Shown here one piece after another: positions 52,575-60,712 of a stretch of 61,198 nucleotides of DNA. A model generated the notes under the pieces. The model saw nothing but the letters and a program-made list of their open reading frames with translations. It was not told where the DNA came from and searched no databases. Position 1 is the stretch's first letter. The number at the start of each line of letters is the position of its first letter. Origin of the DNA: Sphingobium sp. D43FB (GTDB taxonomy: Bacteria; Pseudomonadota; Alphaproteobacteria; Sphingomonadales; Sphingomonadaceae). A program made the position numbers and the translations under genes. The stretch covers positions 1-61,198 of the forward strand of contig NZ_NMUA01000026.1 of assembly GCF_002312805.1 (NCBI RefSeq), read 5' to 3'.

Positions 52575-53753
52575 ATGGATGCATCCGGCCTTCGCGTTGC
52601 CCTGTTCAGCGGCAACTATAATTATGTGCGCGATGGGGCGAACCAGGCGCTCAACCGCTTTGTCGGCTATCTGCTGCGGCAAGGCGCGGCGGTGCGGGTC
52701 TATGCGCCGACAACCGACACGCCGGCGTTCGCGCCTGCCGGTGACCTGGTCAGCACGCCGTCTTTCCCGGTGCCGGGGCGCAAGGAATATCGTGTCCCCT
52801 ATCGCATGTCGGCGCAGGTTCGCCGCGATCTCAAGGCGTTCCAGCCCAATCTTATCCATCTTTCCAGCCCCGACCCGCTCAACCATCGGGCGCTCAGCTG
52901 GGCGCGGGATCATGGCCTGCCGACGGTGGCGTCTGTCCACACCCGGTTCGAAACCTATCCGCGCTATTATGGCCTCGCCTTTCTGGAGCCGCTGATCGAA
53001 TCGATGCTGCGGCGTTTCTATCGCCGCTGCGATGCGATCGTCGCGCCGTCCGATTCGATGGCGCAGCTGCTGCGCGAACAGCGGATGAGCTATGATGTCG
53101 GCATCTGGACGCGGGGTATCGATCGCGACATCTTCAACCCCGGCCGCCGCAGCCTGGAATGGCGGCAGTCGCTGGGCATGGCCGATGACGCGCCGGTGAT
53201 CGGCTTTATCGGGCGGCTGGTGATGGAAAAGGGGCTGGACGTCTTTTCCGATGCGATCGACCAGTTGGCGGCGCGGCAGGTGCGGCATCAGGTGTTGATC
53301 GTGGGCGAAGGCCCGGCGCGCGAGTGGTTCCAGAACCGGTTGCCGAACGCCGTCTTCACCGGCTTTCAGGGCGGGCCGGATCTGGGGCGCGCGGTTGCGA
53401 GCATGGACATGCTGTTCAATCCGTCGGTTACGGAGACGTTCGGCAATGTGACGCTGGAGGCGATGGCCTGTGGCTTGCCCACCGTGGCCGCGCGGGCGAC
53501 CGGCAGCGAAAGCCTGGTGACGGACGGTGTCACCGGTCGGCTGATCCGCCCCGGCGCGATCGGCGACTTTGCCGATGCCTTGCAACAGTATTGCGACGAT
53601 AGCGCAGCGCGCGCGCGTGCCGGCGAAGCGGCGCGCACACGGGCGGAGCGCAATGGCTGGGACCAAGTCAACCAGGCGTTGGTCGACACCTATCTGCGCG
53701 TGATCCGCCAGCGGGCGCAGGGTATGGTGCTGCGATCCAGCCCCGTTCCCTGA
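52575..53753 (+). CDS. Family 4 glycosyltransferase
   Basis: A 392-residue GT-B glycosyltransferase of the SqdX/MgtA-like group, which moves sugars from NDP donors to lipid or diacylglycerol acceptors. The N-terminal domain has VALFSGNYNYVRDGANQALN and HLSSPDPLNHRALSWARDHG with THTRFE-like SVHTRFETYPRYYG; the C-terminal domain has IGFIGRLVMEKGLDVFSDAI and the donor-binding E-x7-E motif in NPSVTETFGNVTLEAMACGL. The probable role is glycolipid synthesis in the membrane, consistent with glycosphingolipid-containing sphingomonads. rarA follows 27 bases later. Confidence 0.93.
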   Translation: MDASGLRVALFSGNYNYVRDGANQALNRFVGYLLRQGAAVRVYAPTTDTPAFAPAGDLVSTPSFPVPGRKEYRVPYRMSAQVRRDLKAFQPNLIHLSSPDPLNHRALSWARDHGLPTVASVHTRFETYPRYYGLAFLEPLIESMLRRFYRRCDAIVAPSDSMAQLLREQRMSYDVGIWTRGIDRDIFNPGRRSLEWRQSLGMADDAPVIGFIGRLVMEKGLDVFSDAIDQLAARQVRHQVLIVGEGPAREWFQNRLPNAVFTGFQGGPDLGRAVASMDMLFNPSVTETFGNVTLEAMACGLPTVAARATGSESLVTDGVTGRLIRPGAIGDFADALQQYCDDSAARARAGEAARTRAERNGWDQVNQALVDTYLRVIRQRAQGMVLRSSPVP

Positions 53754-53780
53754 GCGCCCTGCCCTCCCTATATAGTCGCC

Positions 53781-55085
53781 ATGGCTGACCTGTTTGCTTC
53801 CGACGATGCTGCGCGCGATAGTGCGCCCCTGGCCGACCAGTTGCGGCCGCGCACTTTGGCGGAGGTGGTCGGGCAGGAGCATCTGACCGCGGCGGATGGC
53901 GCGATCGGGCGGATGGTGACGGCGGGGCGGCTGTCGTCGATCATCCTGTGGGGACCACCCGGCACCGGCAAGACGACGATCGCGCGGCTGCTGGCCGATG
54001 CCGTGGCGATGCGGTTCGAGCCGATTTCAGCCGTGTTTTCAGGCGTGGCGGACCTCAAAAAGGTGTTTGCGGCAGCCAAGGACCATGCGCGGCAGGGCGC
54101 CAAGACGTTGCTGTTCGTGGACGAGATCCACCGGTTCAACCGTGCCCAGCAGGATAGTTTCCTGCCCTTCGTCGAGGACGGCACGGTGACGCTGGTCGGC
54201 GCGACGACGGAGAATCCGAGCTTCGAGTTGAACGCGGCTTTGCTGTCGCGGGCGCAGGTGTTGATCCTGCGGCGGCTGGACGCGGTGGCGCTCGAACAAT
54301 TGCTCGATCGGGCGGAGGCGTTGACGCAGCGGCCTCTGCCGCTGACCGCCGCCGCGCGCGATGCGCTGCTCGCCAGCGCCGATGGTGACGGGCGCTTCCT
54401 GCTCAACCAGGTAGAGACGCTCTATGCGATCGACCTGCCCGAGCCGCTCGATCCGGCGGGGCTTTCGGCCCTGCTCCACCGCCGCGTCGCGGTGTATGAC
54501 AAGGATCGGGAGGGGCATTATAATCTCATCTCCGCCCTGCATAAGTCGCTGCGCGGATCGGACCCGCAGGCCGCGCTTTATTATATGGCGCGGATGCTGA
54601 CGGCGGGCGAACAGCCGCTCTATGTGCTGCGTCGCCTCGTGCGCTTCGCGACCGAGGATATCGGCCTCGCCGATCCGCAGGCGGTGGTCCAGTGCCTGGC
54701 CGCCAAGGATGCCTATGAATTTCTGGGCAGTCCCGAAGGCGAACTGGCGATCGTGCAAGCCTGTCTCTATTGCGCGACCGCGCCCAAATCGAACGCCACC
54801 TATGCGGCGATGAAGGCCTCGTTCAAATCGGCGCGCGATACCGGATCGCTGATGCCGCCCATGAACATCGTCAACGCGCCCACCAAGCTGATGAAACAGG
54901 TCGGCTATGGCAAGGGCTACCAATATGACCATGATACGGCGGAGGGGTTTTCCGGCGCGAATTACTGGCCGGAGGAGATGACCCCGCAAACCTTCTACGC
55001 GCCGACCGATCGCGGTTTCGAGGCGCGGATCGCCGAGCGGATCGCGCATTGGAACCGGTTGCGCGCCGAGCGGCAAGAGGGATGA
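53781..55085 (+). CDS. rarA: Replication-associated recombination protein RarA
   Basis: A 434-residue AAA+ ATPase (MgsA/WRNIP1 family) acting at stalled replication forks. It starts with LADQLRPRTLAEVVGQEHLT, has Walker A GPPGTGKT (58-65), Walker B LFVDEIHRFNRAQQD, sensor 1 LVGATTENPSFELNAALLSR, and the family-specific C-terminal tetramerisation domain (YYMARMLTAGEQPLYVLRRL, NIVNAPTKLMKQVGYGKGYQ). Length is normal. The next gene overlaps by four bases (ATGA at 55082-55085). Confidence 0.97.
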   Translation: MADLFASDDAARDSAPLADQLRPRTLAEVVGQEHLTAADGAIGRMVTAGRLSSIILWGPPGTGKTTIARLLADAVAMRFEPISAVFSGVADLKKVFAAAKDHARQGAKTLLFVDEIHRFNRAQQDSFLPFVEDGTVTLVGATTENPSFELNAALLSRAQVLILRRLDAVALEQLLDRAEALTQRPLPLTAAARDALLASADGDGRFLLNQVETLYAIDLPEPLDPAGLSALLHRRVAVYDKDREGHYNLISALHKSLRGSDPQAALYYMARMLTAGEQPLYVLRRLVRFATEDIGLADPQAVVQCLAAKDAYEFLGSPEGELAIVQACLYCATAPKSNATYAAMKASFKSARDTGSLMPPMNIVNAPTKLMKQVGYGKGYQYDHDTAEGFSGANYWPEEMTPQTFYAPTDRGFEARIAERIAHWNRLRAERQEG

Positions 55086-55939
55086 CGCCGCGCTTCGAGC
55101 GCTTCGTTGCGATCGACTGGTCGGGCGCGAAGGGGGTGCGACACAAGGGCATTGCGGTGGCGGTCTGCGACGCAGGCGATGCCGCGCCGTGTTTGGTGGA
55201 ACACGCCGGGCGAGTCTGGTCGCGCCAGGCGGTGGCGGAGTGGCTGATCGAGTCCTGCGCGCAGACGCCGACCTTGTTCGGCTTCGATTTCAGCTTTGCC
55301 CCGCCTTATGTTGCGCGCGGGGCCTATCTGCCGGGCGATGTGGTGCCGCAGGATGCGCCCTCCTTCTGGGCCTATGTCGAGTCGGTTTGCGACGATGTCG
55401 ATCTGGGCGCGGCCAGCCTGTTGGAAGTCGCCCATCGCCGCCATTTCTATTTCGGCAAGGCGGACGGGGTGAAAGCGGACTATATGCACAACCGCGCCTG
55501 CGAAGCCCATTATAATGCGGGCGGCGGCGGCAAGCCGTCCACCGTCTATGACGCGATCGGCGCGGCGCAGGTTGCCAAGGCCAGTTTTGCAGGGATGCGG
55601 CTGTTGCATCATGTCCGCCCGCATGTGCCGATATGGCCGTTCGATCCCCTGCCTGCCGCCGGTTCGCTGATCGTTGAAATCTACACCAGCATTGCCGCGC
55701 GCGCCGCCGGTCGGCCAAAGGGACGGAGCAAGATGCGCGATCTGGAGGCGATCAACGCGGCGTTGGCGGCGCTGGAGTCTGCGCCCTATGCCGAATCGCT
55801 GCCCGATGACCATGGCGCCGATGCCATCGTCACCGCCGCCTGGATGCGACGCGCGGCCTTGGAGCCATCGCTTTGGTCGCCAGCGCCACTGAAGCCGCAG
55901 ATCGCTGCAACAGAGGGCTGGACGTTCGGCGTCATCTGA
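55082..55939 (+). CDS. RNase H-fold (DUF429-like) protein
   Basis: A 285-residue predicted nuclease-like protein. RNase H-type features are the Asp in FVAIDWSGAKG (residues about 8-18), the Asp in FGFDFSFAPPYVARG, and an acidic pair in DDHGADAIVTAAWMRRAAL near the C-terminus, the typical order of DUF429 and predicted RNase H-like nucleases. The start overlaps rarA's stop (ATGA), so it is translationally coupled to a fork-repair protein, which suggests but does not prove a repair or RNA-DNA hybrid role. The enzymatic activity is untested for the family. A tRNA gene follows 28 bases after the stop. Confidence 0.8.
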   Translation: MTPRFERFVAIDWSGAKGVRHKGIAVAVCDAGDAAPCLVEHAGRVWSRQAVAEWLIESCAQTPTLFGFDFSFAPPYVARGAYLPGDVVPQDAPSFWAYVESVCDDVDLGAASLLEVAHRRHFYFGKADGVKADYMHNRACEAHYNAGGGGKPSTVYDAIGAAQVAKASFAGMRLLHHVRPHVPIWPFDPLPAAGSLIVEIYTSIAARAAGRPKGRSKMRDLEAINAALAALESAPYAESLPDDHGADAIVTAAWMRRAALEPSLWSPAPLKPQIAATEGWTFGVI

Positions 55940-55967
55940 TAGTAAGGGCGTTCGGCCCGATGGGCGC

Positions 55968-56039
55968 GCCGGATTAGCACAGGGGTAGTGCAGCGGTTTT
56001 GTAAACCGAAGGTCGCGGGTTCAAATCCTGCATCCGGCA
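55968..56039 (+). tRNA. tRNA-Thr (anticodon UGU)
   Basis: Acceptor GCCGGAT pairs with ATCCGGC, D-arm GCAC/GTGC, anticodon loop TTTGTAA with anticodon TGT, and T-arm GCGGG-TTCAAAT-CCTGC are all visible; the discriminator base is A. The genomic 3' sequence is ACCG, so the CCA end is not fully encoded. The anticodon stem has a G-A end pair. It marks the edge of an accessory region. Confidence 0.92.
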
Positions 56040-56164
56040 CCGACATTAACATACATCTTCGGCGGTTTGCGTTTGAAAGGGCATTTTGTGCTCCTCTCGC
56101 GCATACATCAAGGCCAAACGAATCGCCTTTTCTCGGCGGCTCGATTCGACTGCGGAGCGCGCGC

Positions 56165-56854
56165 ATGAGCGTGCTTTCCTTCGGCGATATCGCTGCGGGC
56201 TTCACCGATCGGAAAGATCCTGATCGGAAACGCACGCCCCGCCGCAACAGCTATGACATCGATGATGAACGCGCTCAGGTGTTCAAGCCCGTCCGCGATG
56301 GATGGGACTGGATAGGTGCCATCTTGCAGGCGTTCGACGAGCTGCTCCACGACCAGCGCACAAAGCGCTACCGGGAAGCGGATCGCCTGCAGGACGGGGA
56401 CCGGCGAATCTTGCTCAGCTTTCTGAAGCTGATCGATTTCAAAACCGGCCGCCTCGATCCTAGCTATCAGGAACTGGCCGACCGCGCCGGTTGCCATCGG
56501 GCGACCGCGATTGAAGCCTGTAAGCGATTCGCGAAGTGGCTCGGCCTCAGATGGGTGCGCAGAACAATAGCCGCGGAAACGGTGGGAATGGCCGGACCTC
56601 AACGAGAGCAGATCAGCAACGCATTCTGGTTCGACATCTGCAGCGCGCCTCGCCGGGTGTGGCATACGTTCAGGGCGGCGCTAAAGCGCAAGGTCATCAA
56701 ACGACATGGTCGCACCCCAAAACATTTGACCGCACCGCCTAAGCCGGAGGCTGATCCCGCCCTCCTGGCCGTCCTTGATGCTTTGGAGGCCGGGGTAGAT
56801 CGTCGCGATAGTGCTAGTCGGAAGTCCCGACACTATCCGAGGGTAGATATATAA
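56165..56854 (+). CDS. Plasmid-type winged-helix replication protein
   Basis: A 229-residue basic protein read from the ATG at 56165; the open frame upstream runs into tRNA sequence. A winged helix spans about residues 110-155 (DPSYQELADRAGCHRATAIE followed by ACKRFAKWLGLRWVRRT). The overall plan (SVLSFGDIAAGFTDRKDPDR, RDGWDWIGAILQAFDELLHD, QISNAFWFDI, then a Lys/Arg-rich tail) resembles RepA-like initiators found on alphaproteobacterial plasmids and integrative elements. No partition genes or iterons are seen nearby, so this is probably a remnant or part of an integrated element next to tRNA-Thr. Confidence 0.65.
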   Translation: MSVLSFGDIAAGFTDRKDPDRKRTPRRNSYDIDDERAQVFKPVRDGWDWIGAILQAFDELLHDQRTKRYREADRLQDGDRRILLSFLKLIDFKTGRLDPSYQELADRAGCHRATAIEACKRFAKWLGLRWVRRTIAAETVGMAGPQREQISNAFWFDICSAPRRVWHTFRAALKRKVIKRHGRTPKHLTAPPKPEADPALLAVLDALEAGVDRRDSASRKSRHYPRVDI

Positions 56855-57324
56855 AGGGGATGAGGACTGGCTTCGCCAGGCTTTGATTTGAAGGAATCGC
56901 CACAGCCGTCGCCTGAAATGGCGTCCATCCACTCTCGACGCGCCGTCGGGAGACGGTGTCGCTTGCGCGCCACCGGGGCTTCCCAGGGGGCGCCCAGGGT
57001 AAAATCCTGTGCCATTGACCGCCATCCGTCCCCAGCCCCGTCGCTGCATCGAAACGCATCACATCGCGGTGTGAAAAATGGGCAGTGTAAGGCAGGCCGT
57101 CAGCCGCTTGAACGCCGCTTCACCAGTGCATCAAAAGCGACATAAAAAGTGCGCGGGCGAGGCGGGGGAATAAGCGCGCGATTCGGGGTCGCCGCTCGGT
57201 CCGGGCCGAGGAGCTCTCCCTCTTGACCCTCTCGGCCTGGATCCTACTCCCCGGCCCCGGCCGTCCGCCCCGTCGCCACGCAATACCACTTGACCGAATC
57301 GAGAACGAAGCGCGAACAAGAGCG
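56855..57324. other. Gene-free accessory spacer after the replication protein
   Basis: About 470 bases with no supported gene; the overlapping frames on both strands lack ribosome sites and look like GC-rich by-products. No iterons, direct repeats over 12 bases, or DnaA boxes were found by eye. It may hold the former replication-origin area of the element. Confidence 0.4.
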
Positions 57325-57492
57325 ATGCCGCAGGAAGATCAGGATCTCGCTCGAGAGTTCAACACGATGACAATGATGATCGAAGAGGGGCATTCGCCCC
57401 ATCCCATGGAGATATGGGAACTGGTCTGCGCGTTGCGAGAGGCAGAGAAATTTGGCTGGGCCAACCGGCTGGCCGATTATCTACCGGATTGA
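57325..57492 (+). CDS. Small acidic hypothetical protein
   Basis: A 55-residue protein starting MPQEDQDLAREFNTMTMMIE and ending LVCALREAEKFGWANRLADY. It is helical and acidic with no recognised domain; similar short proteins occur in sphingomonad accessory regions. The ribosome site before the ATG is weak (GAACAAGAGCG). An upstream in-frame start would add 34 low-complexity residues. Confidence 0.5.
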   Translation: MPQEDQDLAREFNTMTMMIEEGHSPHPMEIWELVCALREAEKFGWANRLADYLPD

Positions 57493-57785
57493 AAACGCAG
57501 CTTGCTCGCTGAAAGTTGAGAAGGGACAAACCCATCGATTGATGGCCGCACGCCCATGTCGGCTCGTCGCGTGGCGAACGCACACTATCGATCCTATTAT
57601 CGATTCGGGCCTCTGTTCATATGTTGGACAGGTTATCCCCAACAGTCTGAATGTCACGTCCGCAGGGCGTAATTTGAGGCTGCAAATCTAGTGCGTAGAC
57701 AGCGGGCTATTGTTTTTTGCCCGCGTCCGGCGGATGGTTCGACGATTAACGGTGATCCACCGCCCAATTGCTGAAGAGGAATGCG
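57493..57785 (+). other. Spacer and leader before the OmpA-family gene
   Basis: No gene is seen. ATCGAT occurs twice nearby (about 57588 and 57600) around a short centre. GTTATCCCC near 57632-57640 is one mismatch from a DnaA box, but it is single. GAAGAGGAATGCG at the end is the ribosome site of the next gene. Confidence 0.4.
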
Positions 57786-58664
57786 ATGAGTATCATTTCT
57801 AATAGTGCAAGGCTTCTGTTGCTGAGTACGCTGTTTACTGGCGCAGCGACTAGTGCGTCAGCACAGACGCAGCCGCTTCCTGACGCCCCCCTTGAAGTGA
57901 CCGTTACTTATCCGACCCCGGAGGAGCGGTCCGAACTGTCCGAAGGCCCGAAAATAGAGGGCATCATTTCTGCGCGCAGCGGTGCCAAAGTGCAGGTCAC
58001 TGCCGTTGATGGTACTAAATCGATCGTCACGATCGACGACATGACCCGCATCACGGCCAGCAAAGGCCTCTTTGGCTTGGACAGCGATAAGCTGGCAGCG
58101 ACCTCGCTGATTAACGGCCTGCCGGTGACCATCAAAACGTTGCGGTCGGGCGACGCCCTTCTGGCAAGCCAGATCAAGCTGACCGGCAAGGATCTCAAGA
58201 CTGCCACGATGATCCACAACGGAACCGATCAGCGCTTTAACGAGCAGACTGCTGCTACAGAGGCACTGCGCGGACGCATGGGCGAGATCGATCAGTATAA
58301 CATCAAGAGCACAACCAGCGTGAACTTTGACACTGGCAAGGCTGTTCTATCCCCGCAAGCGAAGAGCGACCTGTGCAATGCTGCGACCACCGCGCAGGGC
58401 ATGGACAATGCCCTCCTGCTCGTCGTGGGATATACCGATTCCACAGGCAGCGCTGAATTCAACCAGGCACTGAGTGAAAAGCGAGCCGGTGGCGTCGTCA
58501 ATTATCTCCAGCAAGCCTGTCACTGGAAGCCCTATCGCATGTTGACCCCCACCGGCATGGCACAGGCAGACCCGCGGGCGGACAATAGCACGGAGGAAGG
58601 CAAGGCACAGAACCGTCGCGTCGAGGTAAACATTCTGGTCAGCAAGGGGCTGGACGGCCTTTGA
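57786..58664 (+). CDS. OmpA-family peptidoglycan-binding protein
   Basis: A 292-residue exported protein. A signal peptide of about 26 residues (LLLSTLFTGAATSASAQ) is followed by a domain of about 140 residues with beta-rich EGIISARSGAKVQVTAVDGT and KITKTLRSGDAL-like parts. The C-terminal OmpA domain (from about 180) has the peptidoglycan-contact residues in VGYTDSTGSAEFNQALSEKR and ends with NRRVEVNIL. The start is placed by GAAGAGGAATGCG. A hairpin follows the stop. It lies in accessory DNA and has no operon partner. Confidence 0.92.
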   Translation: MSIISNSARLLLLSTLFTGAATSASAQTQPLPDAPLEVTVTYPTPEERSELSEGPKIEGIISARSGAKVQVTAVDGTKSIVTIDDMTRITASKGLFGLDSDKLAATSLINGLPVTIKTLRSGDALLASQIKLTGKDLKTATMIHNGTDQRFNEQTAATEALRGRMGEIDQYNIKSTTSVNFDTGKAVLSPQAKSDLCNAATTAQGMDNALLLVVGYTDSTGSAEFNQALSEKRAGGVVNYLQQACHWKPYRMLTPTGMAQADPRADNSTEEGKAQNRRVEVNILVSKGLDGL

Positions 58665-58671
58665 TGTAAGG

Positions 58672-58696
58672 GATGGGGCGCCCGGCCCCATCTTAT
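58672..58696 (+). terminator. Hairpin after the OmpA-family gene
   Basis: GATGGGGC and GCCCCATC form a perfect 8-bp stem around GCCCG, followed by TTAT, a few bases after the OmpA-family stop codon. Confidence 0.65.
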
Positions 58697-58767
58697 ACCA
58701 GCCGTTGTGTCTCCCATCTCCAGTCTGCCATCGACCAGATTGGGATACTCGGTCATGTCATCATTAC

Positions 58768-59467
58768 GCCTGAAACCCGCCGCTCATCTAGATGGCAAGG
58801 CGAACGCTGCACGACCGATTATGGGTATTCTGTGCGCCTGATGTCGTCGTTCATACCGCCGTGTTCAGCTGCGCCGCCCAAGTGGTTCGCGACACGATTG
58901 GAGGGCATCAACCCGACGTTTGGATATGGGATCGCTATACCGGTCAGCAAGGACATGGGCTGCACCACCAGACCTGCCTCGCCCGTCTCGACCGCAAAGC
59001 GCGCTTCGTCGAACACTACGGCACCGACCTTATCGGCATGCGCCTCCAAATCTGGTTCGATCGCGCCTTCGGCCTTGCGCGCGACATTGCCAGGCTCGCT
59101 GCCTCCACGGTAAAAAACCGAAAGCGTGCATTGCTACGCGACCTTGATGCGATCCTAGACACTGCCACCGACTGTGAACTGGCGCATAAACCTCTCGGCC
59201 AAATCAGGCGCGCACGCGACCAAATGCTCACCTTCTGCGACTTCCCCGGAAAGGTCGACGCCACCAACAACGTCAGCGAGCAAGACCTGCGGCCCAGCGT
59301 CATCCAACGCAAAGTCACAAACTGCTACCGCGCCAAATGGGCTGCCGATGCCGAAGCCGACTTGCGGACAACCGTCGATACCGCACGATTGGCCGGCGCA
59401 AACCCCTTCCACGCGATCCTTGGTGCTATCCCCGCCTGAAGGCTCAAATCACGGGGTGGGTAATTAC
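58768..59467 (+). mobile_element. IS66 remnant A (3' part)
   Basis: The 3' part of an IS66-family element: the decayed transposase frame plus the right end. The right edge is placed at GGGTAATTAC (59458-59467), which reappears inverted at the edge of remnant B. The left part of the IS is missing and the exact left limit is uncertain. Confidence 0.7.
58792..59439 (+). pseudogene. IS66-family transposase, 5'-truncated
   Basis: 215 residues matching the C-terminal half of IS66-type DDE transposases: VWIWDRYTGQQGHGLHHQTC with one catalytic-core segment, AFGLARDIARLAA, RRARDQMLTFCDFPGKVDAT and NNVSEQDLRPSVIQRKVTNC containing the late acidic position, then DLRTTVDTARLAGANPFHAI. An in-frame TAG lies directly upstream of the ATG and the N-terminal half of the enzyme is absent. 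Accessory IS66 proteins are not nearby. It should be inactive. Confidence 0.88.
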
Positions 59468-59478
59468 TGAACACCTAA

Positions 59479-60390
59479 CTATGTAAGCCTTTGATACAAT
59501 CCTATAAGTTTAACGAAAGGCAAAAGACCCGACCTGCTCCAAGTCTGAGTTATAATATGCATCTCAAGCGGCCGCAAATTTCCAATTCGCCCTGAATGCA
59601 ACCCAAAACTCTTACATTCATCATTTTCTAGTGCTCTCAATCGAGCTGCTGACTTCGTTTCTGGCATGTCAATTGTCGATTTAAACAAAGTAAAGAAATT
59701 TTTCTTACGCACCACATACAGGTCATCAAGATTATATTTGGCTGCACAATATGCATAATAAAGGAGGAATTCCGTCGATTTTTTAAAAACTAACATATCG
59801 AGAAAACATTGTTGAAAACTCTTTTTCTCCTTTTCTTCAATAGCTTCTGTCATTTCAATAACTAATTTTCGATGCTGAACTATCGGAGTAATTGTCGGCA
59901 ACCCATCTATAATAAATCTATCTGAATAACTGAAACCAAAATATTCAAAACACGTTTTTAAGTGATTCTCGAACGGACTTCCGGTGTAATCAGATAGCGA
60001 AACGAATGGTAATCCGCCTAAGTCAAACAAATCAAATTCGTTTACATTTCGTATAAAATGGTTCTTAGTGTCAAGAACATAAATATATTCTGACGTTGCA
60101 ACGCGAGATGCAAGCACTTTAAGTACTTGCTGCATTCGCCACCCGGTATAACGATCAGTCTCTGATAAGAAATTAGAGCGCGGTAAAACCCTCAGAATAT
60201 CTTTGATATCGGAATTGTCTTTATAAAGAGTTTCGAAAACATAATCTGTTGGCCCATCATCATTCCAAATCACTATATAATTATTAATCAGATTTGGGTC
60301 GACAAAATGAGCAATAGATTTAGCTTGAAGCCGAAGTAAATCAAATTCTCCAGCGTGAGAAACAACTACTATATCTAATTTTTTATTCAT
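59479..60390 (-). CDS. DUF6492 family protein (glycosyltransferase-like)
   Basis: A 303-residue protein, very AT-rich compared with everything else in the window. It starts MNKKLDIVVVSHAGEFDLLR, with LQAKSIAHFVDPNLINNYIV, VIWNDDGPTDYVFETLYK and VLDTKNHFIR (a probable GT-A-like acidic segment), then YTGWRMQQVLKVLASRVATS and YAYCAAKYNLDDLYV. This is the pattern of DUF6492, usually found in polysaccharide or capsule clusters as likely sugar transferases. No such cluster is adjacent; the gene sits alone between two inverted IS66 ends, which implies transfer from a low-GC host. Confidence 0.85.
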   Translation of the reverse strand: MNKKLDIVVVSHAGEFDLLRLQAKSIAHFVDPNLINNYIVIWNDDGPTDYVFETLYKDNSDIKDILRVLPRSNFLSETDRYTGWRMQQVLKVLASRVATSEYIYVLDTKNHFIRNVNEFDLFDLGGLPFVSLSDYTGSPFENHLKTCFEYFGFSYSDRFIIDGLPTITPIVQHRKLVIEMTEAIEEKEKKSFQQCFLDMLVFKKSTEFLLYYAYCAAKYNLDDLYVVRKKNFFTLFKSTIDMPETKSAARLRALENDECKSFGLHSGRIGNLRPLEMHIITQTWSRSGLLPFVKLIGLYQRLT

Positions 60391-60495
60391 AGGTTATCTA
60401 CATTTTTTAACAAGTAACCAACCCTTTTAATAGCCAGCTATAAATTAGTTTACTCTCAATAAAATCATTTTGAAACTATAATTAAGCCCAGAAGC
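60391..60495 (-). promoter_or_regulatory. AT-rich upstream region of the DUF6492 gene
   Basis: A 105-base, strongly AT-rich stretch between the DUF6492 ATG and the IS66 remnant edge. It probably holds the native promoter, but TATAAT-like hexamers are too many to choose one. Nothing else is seen. Confidence 0.35.
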
Positions 60496-60712
60496 GTAAT
60501 TACCTAACCCCTCGTACGGGGGCTCAGGCGAAAATGGCGCCCAGGATGGTGCGGAAGGGGAGTTGTCCGGTGAGGCACGCAGTGTCAACGGTTTACCGCA
60601 GGGCGGCCTCCGCGTCTGCAGCACATTTGGCGCGATAGCCGTTGGCAACCTTTCGCTGGATGACGCCTGGCCTGTCCGGGGCTGCCCCGACGACAGCGGG
60701 CTGGGACGTTTG
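60496..60712 (-). mobile_element. IS66 remnant B (inverted 3' end)
   Basis: The outer edge GTAATTAC (60496-60503) matches, inverted, the end of remnant A. Reading the minus strand, APDRPGVIQRKVANGYRAKC, then AADAEAALR, a stop, and TVDTACLTGQLPFRTILGAI align with the end of the remnant A transposase. An upstream piece (LARDMAAALCRKRP) may be another decayed part joined by an internal deletion. Confidence 0.8.
60524..60690 (-). pseudogene. Decayed IS66 transposase C-terminus
   Basis: A frame on the minus strand with an internal stop (TAA after DAEAALR) ends at 60524. Its last 45 or so residues match those of the 58792-59439 transposase (VIQRKV, YRAK, AADAEA, TVDTA, ILGAI). The remainder of the gene is absent or scrambled. 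Confidence 0.8.

Noticed and set aside
57632..57640. GTTATCCCC as a DnaA box near a replication-type gene
   Set aside because: It is a single site with a mismatch and no iterons or AT-rich unwinding region nearby, so an origin is not supported.
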